Source: an uncultured Clostridia bacterium
Lineage (GTDB): Bacteria > Bacillota > Clostridia > Oscillospirales > Acutalibacteraceae
NCBI GenBank assembly: GCA_945868935.1
Contig: CAMBNE010000032.1
Span: forward strand, 1-8,237
Reading direction: 5' to 3'
Length of the DNA stretch: 8,237 nt
Shown here piece by piece: positions 1 through 5,060 of the stretch. Within the stretch, counting starts at the first letter, position 1. The number at the start of each line of letters is the position of its first letter. The notes beneath the pieces were generated by a model that did no database searches, was not told the origin of the DNA, and was given only the letters and a program-made list of their open reading frames with translations. Made by a program: the position numbers and the translations under genes.

Positions 1-1107
1 AATGATTATATTTTTTCTATAGAATTTGATGATCCTACACTTGGCATATATAGATATGTAAAGTATGGGTTTAGGTTTTCTTGGTTTAATGATCAGGAAA
101 CAGGTGCCATAATTACAGATGAAACTATTGAAATGCGTCCTTCAGAAAGCGTAAGATATACCGCCTATTTAAAACGAAGTGAAGGACTTTATCGTGCAGC
201 AAAGTCAAAAATGAATTTTAGAAAAATAACTTTGGCAAAGGATATTTTGGCTATTGATGTTATATCTTCTTTTGATAATATAGAAATTTCTGAAGTAATC
301 AATCGTATCAAATCTCTTTCATACAGAATGTGTAATACTTTGGAATTAGATGATTCTTTCCGACCAAATCCAATTGAATTTGAAATAGGAAATCAATTCC
401 CTATGCCATTTGATGATGAAGATATCCCAAGAACTCTTAGTATCCTAAAAAGAGATAAACCTGAGTGTTTTAAATTATTTGTTGAAACAATATATGATCT
501 GTTTCCTGAATTTAAAAGTATAGAATTAAATTCTTATATTATTAAAGAAAAGCAACCGCTAAAAGCTATTGTTCTTTCTCAAAATGATAATAATACCACT
601 GACACTCAGGAATTACCATATCGCATCAAAGATGAAATATATAGATTAATAATAAACAGCAAATATTTAAATCAACCTATCAGTATGGAACATATGTCAA
701 CCGGCACAAAGAGAATTTTTTGGTTGATTGCTAATGCTATTTTTGGAGATTATTGTAATATTAATATTCTTGGTGTGGATGAGATAGAAACGAGCATTCA
801 TCCTAAAATGATAAGAAATTTACTCGAATCACTTTCCGATATTCTTAAAAGTACATCGATGATAGTAACGAGCCATTCTCCTTATCTAATTCAGTATCTC
901 AAGCCGGAATCAATATACGTCGGAGTTCCTAATGAAAGTGGAATAGCTTCATTTAAAAGAATACAGCATACAAAGGTTAGGTCACTGATAAATGTTTCAC
1001 ACGACCTTGAGGTTTCAATAGGGGAGTATCTTTTTGAGCTTTTGTCAGGTGATGAAGATTCGGCAGCTATACTCTCGGCGTACTTGGAGGATAGCGATAA
1101 TGTGTGA
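1..1107 (+). CDS. AAA/ABC-type ATPase, OLD/RloA-like, 5'-truncated by window edge
   Basis: The reading frame is open from base 1, so the true start and the Walker A (P-loop) half lie to the left; the first in-window ATG (133) is internal. The visible part is the C-terminal ATPase half. An ABC-signature-like stretch MSTGTKR (bases 694-714) is followed by a Walker B strand ending in Asp-Glu (NINILGVDE, DE at 778-783), a D-loop-like ETSIHP, and a switch histidine in VTSHSP (His codon 874-876). This order is that of AAA_15/AAA_21 SMC-like ATPases found in OLD nucleases, RloA, AbiL and PARIS AriA. Such ATPases dimerise, sense phage or DNA triggers and control a partner effector. The last 8 bp overlap the TOPRIM-like gene, so the two are probably translationally coupled. 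Base composition is clearly more AT-rich than the genes to the right. The ATPase call is firm; the defence role is inferred from the pairing. Confidence 0.85.
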   Translation, partial: NDYIFSIEFDDPTLGIYRYVKYGFRFSWFNDQETGAIITDETIEMRPSESVRYTAYLKRSEGLYRAAKSKMNFRKITLAKDILAIDVISSFDNIEISEVINRIKSLSYRMCNTLELDDSFRPNPIEFEIGNQFPMPFDDEDIPRTLSILKRDKPECFKLFVETIYDLFPEFKSIELNSYIIKEKQPLKAIVLSQNDNNTTDTQELPYRIKDEIYRLIINSKYLNQPISMEHMSTGTKRIFWLIANAIFGDYCNINILGVDEIETSIHPKMIRNLLESLSDILKSTSMIVTSHSPYLIQYLKPESIYVGVPNESGIASFKRIQHTKVRSLINVSHDLEVSIGEYLFELLSGDEDSAAILSAYLEDSDNV

Positions 1108-1759
1108 AAAATATGATAGAGGAGTTGCGTTTATATTAGAAGGTGATACTGAAAAAGAATTCTATATGGCATTGCTTAATTTTTTATGTAAAAAGCACCG
1201 AACTTCTCTGGAAAGACAAGTTAAAAATGAATCTAGTCCCGATATAGTTTATTCCATCGAAACACCTAACGGTGTCTTTTTGATAAAATTTAATGTAGTA
1301 AATGCAATTTCACAAGTACCACGGGCGGGCAAATGGTTTTTATCTCAATGTTACAAAAAGTATCCGGAAATTGATACTTGGAATGTATTTTTGTGTTATG
1401 ATACTGATTGTCATAAGGACACCATAAGTAAATTTCGTGAAGGAGATTGGGATACATTAAGAAAACAATTAAAAAATAAAGCACAAAAAGTTGCTGATAT
1501 GGCAGCAGCTGCAGATATTGAGGATTTGCTTTTACAAGATATAAATGGTATATCAAATTTTCTTGGTAGTTCTGCTGTTCTAAATGTGCCGACTGGTCGA
1601 AAAGGTAAAACAAAAATGAAAAAACTATATCGTTCAATGAATAAAACATATCACGAAGGGGCAAGAGCAAGAGAGATGATTGATTCTCTGGATATGCAAT
1701 TAATAATTGACAGTGATTTTGTACCATTAAAAGAAATAGAGTTAGCTATATTTAAATGA
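1100..1759 (+). CDS. TOPRIM-like (OLD/DUF4435/DUF4276-like) putative effector protein
   Basis: The ATG at 1100 is chosen over the upstream in-frame ATG at 1034. It has TTGGAGG at 1084-1090 with 9 nt spacing, it overlaps the ATPase stop by 8 bp in the usual operon manner, and the 1034 start would add residues unlike the family. The product is 219 aa. Near the N-terminus AFILEGDTEKEFY (about residues 10-22) gives the TOPRIM-type glutamate (E14), and VFLCYDTDC (about 97-104) gives the DxD pair (D101, D103). An acidic ADIEDLLLQD segment (about 138-147) and a basic GRKGKTKMKKLYR segment (about 166-178) follow. TOPRIM folds of this kind are the nuclease or effector halves of OLD, PARIS (AriB) and RloB/AbiL-type systems, where the adjacent ATPase holds or triggers them. 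No signal peptide or membrane segment is seen, so it is likely cytosolic. The fold assignment rests on motifs only; the exact family and any nuclease activity are not established. Confidence 0.72.
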   Translation: MCEKYDRGVAFILEGDTEKEFYMALLNFLCKKHRTSLERQVKNESSPDIVYSIETPNGVFLIKFNVVNAISQVPRAGKWFLSQCYKKYPEIDTWNVFLCYDTDCHKDTISKFREGDWDTLRKQLKNKAQKVADMAAAADIEDLLLQDINGISNFLGSSAVLNVPTGRKGKTKMKKLYRSMNKTYHEGARAREMIDSLDMQLIIDSDFVPLKEIELAIFK

Positions 1760-1797
1760 ATTTAAGTTTTTGGCGTCAAAAACTTAAACTCATTTTT
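1754..1797 (+). terminator. Hairpin at the end of the ATPase/TOPRIM pair
   Basis: A perfect 12-bp stem, TTTAAGTTTTTG (1761-1772) with CAAAAACTTAAA (1777-1788), has a GCGT loop. After one A/C mismatch it extends outwards by 6 more pairs (1754-1759 with 1790-1795), taking in the TGA stop codon. A short T run (1793-1797) follows. It is AT-rich, so a terminator or mRNA 3'-end stabiliser is the likely role. Confidence 0.6.
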
Positions 1798-1932
1798 AAT
1801 TCAATGCATTTTAGGTGCCTTTTAAAAAATGAGTTCGCATTATTTCTGATTTTATTTATTTTTATACATATAAATTTGCCGTTCGAAAATATGTTTTTTA
1901 GATAAGAGTTGTTTTATTGATAGAAACAAAAT

Positions 1933-1995
1933 CATTCGTTGGTTCGAAACTACCATAAAAATCAGTAAAAACATCTTTTTTGCACAACCCTGACA
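1933..1995 (+). repeat. Terminator-linked repeat, long copy A
   Basis: 63 bp beginning CATTCGTTGGTTCGAAAC and ending CAACCCTGACA. It is nearly identical to 2216-2277: the first 28 bases are the same, and only a few bases around 1961-1966, one T in a T run and one base before CAACCC differ. Its middle (GTAAAAACATCTTTTTTGC) can form a small hairpin with a CATC loop. A perfect terminator hairpin starts 3 nt after it. The copy carries no convincing coding sequence. Confidence 0.85.
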
Positions 1996-1997
1996 GG

Positions 1998-2030
1998 AAA
2001 AAAGACGATTGCTTAGGCAATCGTCTTTTT
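1998..2030 (+). terminator. Strong Rho-independent terminator, probably bidirectional
   Basis: A perfect 14-bp stem, AAAAAGACGATTGC (1999-2012) with GCAATCGTCTTTTT (2017-2030), has a TTAG loop. The A run on one side and T run on the other suit termination in both directions. It lies directly after repeat copy A. Confidence 0.85.
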
Positions 2031-2033
2031 CAG

Positions 2034-2198
2034 TTATATTCGCCTTGCGGCGAGTGATATTGCTTCGCAGTGATATTTGGCTCCGCCAAGTGATATTGCC
2101 CTTCAAGCAGCTTTGGCGAATATAATATCACTTATGCAAAGCATAAATATAACTTTCACAAAGTGAAAACATCATTCTGCTGCAGGCGGAATATCACT
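2034..2198. repeat. Array of AGTGATATT / AATATCACT units with mini-hairpins
   Basis: The 9-mer AGTGATATT occurs at 2053-2061, 2069-2077 and 2089-2097. Its reverse complement AATATCACT occurs at 2124-2132 and 2190-2198. Between the units lie short palindromes: CGCC-TTGC-GGCG (2041-2052), TGC-TTC-GCA (2061-2069), TTGGC-TCC-GCCAA (2077-2089), TTATGC-AAA-GCATAA (2132-2146) and TTTCAC-AAA-GTGAAA (2154-2168). TTATATTCGCC (2034-2044) pairs with GGCGAATATAA (2115-2125), so the whole can fold as a branched structure. It is a non-coding structured repeat of unknown family, lying between repeat copies A and B. Confidence 0.8.
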
Positions 2199-2215
2199 AA
2201 ACAACTTGATATTTA

Positions 2216-2277
2216 CATTCGTTGGTTCGAAACTACCATAAAATTTTGCAAAAACATCTTTTTGCTCAACCCTGACA
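2216..2277 (+). repeat. Terminator-linked repeat, long copy B
   Basis: 62 bp, the near-identical direct repeat of 1933-1995. In this copy the central hairpin is perfect: GCAAAAA, loop CATC, TTTTTGC (2248-2265). A terminator hairpin begins 8 nt after the copy. With copy A it brackets the AGTGATATT array. Confidence 0.85.
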
Positions 2278-2285
2278 ACCGAGTA

Positions 2286-2326
2286 CCTTGGTACGTAAAT
2301 TGCGTACCGGGGCTTTTTCTTTTTTT
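2286..2326 (+). terminator. Rho-independent terminator after repeat copy B
   Basis: Stem CCTTGGTACG (2286-2295) with CGTACCGGGG (2303-2312), including two T-G wobble pairs, and a 7-nt loop. It is followed by CTTTTTC and then a run of seven Ts (2320-2326). The polarity is clearly rightward. Confidence 0.82.
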
Positions 2327-2348
2327 AAACAGAGGCACTCGCATTTAG

Positions 2349-2374
2349 AAAACATCTTTTGTAACCTGTTGACA
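2349..2374 (+). repeat. Terminator-linked repeat, short degenerate copy C
   Basis: AAAACATCTTTTG followed by a diverged AACCTGTTGACA matches the 3' half of copies A and B with small gaps and substitutions. The 5' CATTCGTTGG half is absent. As with the other copies, a terminator hairpin (2381-2427) follows within 7 nt. Confidence 0.55.
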
Positions 2375-2380
2375 CAACAC

Positions 2381-2427
2381 AAATAATCCGAGCTTTTACT
2401 GATGTGAAAAGTTCGGATTATTTTTTT
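2381..2427 (+). terminator. Strong Rho-independent terminator upstream of the TetR operon
   Basis: A long stem, AATAATCCGAGCTTTTAC (2382-2399) with the complementary arm at 2404-2422, has one G-T wobble, one bulged G and a TGAT loop. A run of seven Ts follows (2421-2427). It insulates the operon at 2572 from upstream transcription. Confidence 0.88.
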
Positions 2428-2502
2428 GCAGACTCTATTTGTTACACAAGGTTTTAACAGAGCCTATAAGATAACCTGTTTATGCGCATTTGAGCAAATA
2501 GA

Positions 2503-2547
2503 TTGACATAAGAAACGAGATATGCTACAATAGCTAATGCGATTAGC
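2503..2547 (+). promoter_or_regulatory. Promoter of the TetR operon with operator-like inverted repeat
   Basis: The -35 TTGACA (2503-2508) and -10 TACAAT (2526-2531) are separated by exactly 17 nt, with an extended -10 TG at 2523-2524. Just downstream GCTAAT-GCG-ATTAGC (2533-2547) is a perfect 6-bp inverted repeat covering the expected start of transcription. That is a typical place and shape for a TetR-family operator. Autoregulation is inferred from this and from the regulator being the first gene. Confidence 0.75.
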
Positions 2548-2571
2548 CAAAATAAATAAAGGAGTAGCAAG

Positions 2572-3144
2572 ATGAAAGTCGGATTGGACAAGAAGAAAAT
2601 TATTGAAGCGGCGGCTGATATGGCAGATGAAAAAGGTATTGCGAATGTAACCCTGAAAGTTTTAGCAGAAGAATTGGGAATAAAACCTCCGTCTTTATAT
2701 AAGCATTTCAGCGGCGGGCTTGAGGAGCTGAACAAGGAACTGATGCTGTACGGCTGGCGTTCTCTGGAAAGTGAAATCACGAGAGCCGCAATAGGCAAGG
2801 CAAAGGACGATGCAATCACAGCAATCTGCTATGCCTATCGGAATTTCGTTGCAAAGCATAAGGGTTTGTTTGAAGCTATGCAATGGTACAATATGTATCA
2901 ATCTAAGGAGCATCTGCAAGCGACTGAAGGAACGGTGTCCATACTGTTTCAGGTACTTGAAGCCTATGGACTTAACGAGGAACAAAAAGTGCATATTGTC
3001 CGTATGCTCAGAGGTTTTCTGCAAGGCTTTGTTTCTATTGAAAGTCACGGAGGATACGGAAACCCCACACCGCTTAATGATACCTTTGACTTTGCATTAA
3101 AAACTATATTGAACGGTGTTCGTGATTTACAAGGAGGAACATAA
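2572..3144 (+). CDS. TetR/AcrR-family transcriptional regulator
   Basis: 190 aa, the usual size for TetR-family repressors. AAAGGAG at 2558-2564 with 7 nt spacing fixes the start. The N-terminal DNA-binding domain is clear: KKKIIEAAADMADEKGIANVTLKVLAEELGI, with the recognition helix region KPPSLYKHFSG at about residues 38-48. The C-terminal ligand/dimer domain (about 80-185), with YRNFVAKHKGLFEAM, RMLRGFLQGFVSIE and a conserved G-[FY]-x-P region, resembles the WHG-type TetR C-terminal domain. These proteins bind palindromic operators as dimers and release on ligand binding; the ligand here is unknown. It is first in an operon with two membrane protease genes, with the next start only 2 nt after its stop, so it probably controls them and itself through the inverted repeat at 2533-2547. 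Confidence 0.92.
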   Translation: MKVGLDKKKIIEAAADMADEKGIANVTLKVLAEELGIKPPSLYKHFSGGLEELNKELMLYGWRSLESEITRAAIGKAKDDAITAICYAYRNFVAKHKGLFEAMQWYNMYQSKEHLQATEGTVSILFQVLEAYGLNEEQKVHIVRMLRGFLQGFVSIESHGGYGNPTPLNDTFDFALKTILNGVRDLQGGT

Positions 3145-3146
3145 CA

Positions 3147-4070
3147 ATGATAAATTTTTTAAAAAATATACTTCCGTTTAATAACCGGACTGAAATGCCG
3201 AAGGCATTATTCGTTGTAAAGAAAATTCTTGCTTTCTGGTTGTGTTACATAGCAGGTCTGTTTCTTGCCGAGGGTGTTGTCATACTCTTGCATTTTGCAC
3301 TTGGCAAGAATATGCTTGTAGGCGATGTGTTTGATGCGCAGACTATAACGCTGATTACTTATTACGGCTATATCATTATGTCGGGTGTAGCATTACTGTA
3401 TTGGAAACTGATTGAGAAAAAGCCGCTGTCCGAAATGGGCTTGACAAAACGGTTTGGAAATTATTTTATCGGTATTATCGCAGGTATTATTTTACTTACT
3501 GTTTCAGTCTTTGCAATTGTTCTGACGGGAAACATTGAATATCACGGATTTTTTGATAATGCCGATGTTCTTATGATTATTCTCTTAGTCGGCGGATTTA
3601 TCATTCAGGGCGCAACGGAAGAAATCCTTTGCCGAGGAATAGTGTTACACACCCTCAAAGAAAAGACACCCGTATGGTTTGCAATAGCGGTAAGCACTGT
3701 TTTGTTTATTATACCGCATTGGTCGTCACTGTTTGAGGGCGGTACGATTTACGGTGTTATCGGTGTTGCTAACCTTGTACTGATTTCCATAATCTTTTCA
3801 CTTCTGACTATCCGCTTTAAGAGTATCTGGGTGGCTTGCGGCTTACATTCTTTCTGGAACGCTATTCTGTATTGTATTCTCGGACTTAATTTAAGCGGAA
3901 AGGATGAAACCGTTACAGCTGTTTTCAATATGCAGTCCGTAGGTGAAAACATATGGAACGGCGGCGCATACGGCATTGAAGCAAGTATTGTTACCGCCGT
4001 AGTATTAGCTATTGCAGCCGCATTGATTTGGTATATGAACAGAAAGAAAAATAACAACATAGGAGAATAA
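3147..4070 (+). CDS. CPBP-family intramembrane glutamic protease (Rce1/Abi type)
   Basis: 307 aa. AAGGAGG (3131-3137), 9 nt before the ATG, lies inside the end of the TetR gene. The protein has about eight hydrophobic segments. It carries the three CPBP motifs: EEILCR (E158, E159, R163), FxxxH as FIIPH (F187, H191) and HxxxN as HSFWN (H234, N238). These are the proposed catalytic residues of the family, whose members include CAAX proteases and bacteriocin-immunity proteins such as PlnI and SkkI. All are intact, so it should be active. The substrate is unknown; roles in envelope-stress response, peptide maturation or bacteriocin immunity are all possible. It is followed after 3 nt by the HELVH membrane protein gene, suggesting joint action. 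Part of its codons (3773-3805) reappears as a near-copy at 4663-4695. Confidence 0.92.
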   Translation: MINFLKNILPFNNRTEMPKALFVVKKILAFWLCYIAGLFLAEGVVILLHFALGKNMLVGDVFDAQTITLITYYGYIIMSGVALLYWKLIEKKPLSEMGLTKRFGNYFIGIIAGIILLTVSVFAIVLTGNIEYHGFFDNADVLMIILLVGGFIIQGATEEILCRGIVLHTLKEKTPVWFAIAVSTVLFIIPHWSSLFEGGTIYGVIGVANLVLISIIFSLLTIRFKSIWVACGLHSFWNAILYCILGLNLSGKDETVTAVFNMQSVGENIWNGGAYGIEASIVTAVVLAIAAALIWYMNRKKNNNIGE

Positions 4071-4073
4071 AAT

Positions 4074-4673
4074 ATGGGTTTAAAAAATAAGATATGTAGG
4101 TCTGAATTGCCCGAAGGATACAGGGAAATTTATTCAGTTAATCTTCAAAGGGATAAAAAAGCAGCTTTGATTGTGAATATAGCAGCCTTGATTCTGATGG
4201 TGATTTTTGTTATCATTGGATTGTTTATAGTACCGATTTCATATACCTTCGTCAATGACGGGAGTATAGTAACAGTATGGCTGAAAATGATGGCTGTATT
4301 AGCCGGAATGATTGTGTATTTGATTTTGCACGAGCTTGTGCACGGCATAACTATGAAACATTACGGCGCAAAAAAAGTTAAGTACGGTTTCACGGGTCTG
4401 TATGCCTTTGCCGGCTGTGAGGAATACTTTACAAAAAAGCCGTACATAGTAATTGCCCTTGCTCCGATTGTCGTTTGGGGCGTTGTTCTTGCGGCGGTAT
4501 GCTGTTTTGTCCCCAAGAGCTGGTTTTGGCTGGTTTATTTCATTCAGGTTATGAATTTATCGGGTGCGGCAGGCGATTTGTATGTTACCTATAAATTCAG
4601 TAAGTTTCCCAAGGACATACTGATTAAAGACACCGGCTTGGAAATGAAGGTATATTCAGAATCCTTGTACTGA
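4074..4673 (+). CDS. DUF3267-type membrane protein, putative zincin metalloprotease
   Basis: 199 aa. AGGAG at 4061-4065 with 8 nt spacing sits within the end of the CPBP gene. Hydrophobic segments run at about residues 31-55, 68-88, 123-147 and 149-165. The zinc-protease motif HELVHG (H86, E87, H90) follows the second segment, and a NLSGAAGDLY stretch (about 161-170) could bring further ligands (N161, D168). This layout and length fit the DUF3267 family of membrane-embedded putative metallopeptidases. The substrate is unknown. It is translated with the CPBP protease, so two membrane proteases of different chemistry are co-produced under one TetR regulator. The last codons (SLY-stop) lie inside a 33-nt near-copy of CPBP sequence, so the original C-terminus may have been altered by recombination. 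Confidence 0.82.
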   Translation: MGLKNKICRSELPEGYREIYSVNLQRDKKAALIVNIAALILMVIFVIIGLFIVPISYTFVNDGSIVTVWLKMMAVLAGMIVYLILHELVHGITMKHYGAKKVKYGFTGLYAFAGCEEYFTKKPYIVIALAPIVVWGVVLAAVCCFVPKSWFWLVYFIQVMNLSGAAGDLYVTYKFSKFPKDILIKDTGLEMKVYSESLY

Positions 4674-4695
4674 TTTCGATAATCTTTTCGCTTTT
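4663..4695 (+). repeat. Near-copy of CPBP gene fragment 3773-3805
   Basis: 30 of 33 bases match 3773-3805 in the same orientation (CCTTGTACTGATTTC, then one change, ATAATCTTTTC, one change, CTT, one change, T). At 3773 it encodes LVLISIIFSLL in the CPBP gene. Here it spans the end of the DUF3267 gene in another frame, and the CPBP-like frame reads on as LVLISIIFSLFQKEKIIW, which still resembles the CPBP sequence after this point. It looks like a relic of a second CPBP gene or a recombination scar. Confidence 0.75.
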
Positions 4696-4726
4696 TCAAA
4701 AAGAGAAAATAATTTGGAGGTACAAT

Positions 4727-4963
4727 ATGTTTATTCTGTCACAGGACAAAAAGAAATTTGCTGAATATAAATTTTTTGAGATATCGAAAAATTATGGTGG
4801 CAAGAAAGAGAGTAAATGTTTCCTTCTGGGAGTTGATTGTCGTGGTATTATTGGACGAACTATTGTTTTGGGAAGTTATTCAGATGAAGAAGCGGCTGTC
4901 GCAGAACTTAAAAATATCTATACTGCTATGAAAAACGGTGAAACTGCATATGCGGTAAAGTGA
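4727..4963 (+). CDS. Small conserved-looking hypothetical protein (78 aa)
   Basis: TTGGAGG at 4714-4720 with 6 nt spacing supports the ATG. The product is soluble-looking. It begins MFILSQDKKKFAEY and has a central LGVDCRGIIGRTIVLGSY strand-like region, ending in SDEEAAVAELKNIYTAMKNG, a likely amphipathic helix. This beta-then-helix pattern (MxIxSQDK... then LGxYxxEExAxxxLxxI) resembles many small Firmicutes proteins of unknown function often seen in accessory regions; I do not recognise a named family. It is the last gene of the operon or a separate gene. A 25-nt palindrome centred on 4697 lies in the 53-bp gap before it, and no clear promoter of its own is visible. Confidence 0.7.
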   Translation: MFILSQDKKKFAEYKFFEISKNYGGKKESKCFLLGVDCRGIIGRTIVLGSYSDEEAAVAELKNIYTAMKNGETAYAVK

Positions 4964-4997
4964 TGTGAGAAAATACTGAAATGGTGTAATTACAGCG

Positions 4998-5022
4998 AAA
5001 ACATTTTTGCTCAACCCAGACA
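4998..5022 (+). repeat. Terminator-linked repeat, short copy D
   Basis: AAAACATTTTTGC, then TCAACCCAGACA, matches the 3' half of copies A and B with one 2-nt shortening and one substitution. It sits at the end of the operon, and a 12-bp hairpin (5029-5058) follows within 7 nt, the same arrangement as in the other three copies 2.6-3 kb away. Confidence 0.75.
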
Positions 5023-5028
5023 AAATAC

Positions 5029-5058
5029 AAACGGGAGAACGTAAAAGTTCTCCCGTTT
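5029..5058. terminator. Hairpin between convergent operon and MATE gene
   Basis: A perfect 12-bp stem, AAACGGGAGAAC (5029-5040) with GTTCTCCCGTTT (5047-5058), has a GTAAAA loop. It lies 2 nt beyond the MATE stop codon and just after the rightward operon, so it can serve both strands. The U tract is better on the minus strand (TTTGTATTTTG). Confidence 0.75.
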
Positions 5059-5060
5059 AC

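Noticed and set aside
1034..1099. Upstream ATG at 1034 as start of the TOPRIM-like protein
   Set aside because: It would overlap the ATPase by 74 bp, and the well-spaced TTGGAGG points to 1100.
1290..1727. 145-codon minus-strand frame opposite the TOPRIM-like gene
   Set aside because: It is the shadow of a well-supported gene, with no ribosome binding site and a low-complexity product.
1940..1956. GGTTCGAAAC as a tRNA T-arm or attachment site
   Set aside because: The flanks do not form the required T-stem, and no acceptor, anticodon or D arm is present; it belongs to the repeat.
2034..2198. CRISPR-like array
   Set aside because: The repeated unit is only 9 bp, it alternates in orientation, the intervals are 7-57 nt palindromes rather than unique spacers, and no cas gene is present.
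1852..2348. Open frames of 84 codons (minus strand, 1852-2106) and 61 codons (plus strand, 2163-2348)
   Set aside because: They run through the hairpin array, repeats and terminators, have no ribosome binding site, and show no protein-like composition.
2362..2480. Direct repeat TAACCTGTT at 2362-2370 and 2472-2480
   Set aside because: It is only 9 bp in AT-rich DNA; the first is inside repeat copy C and the second has no such context, so chance is likely.
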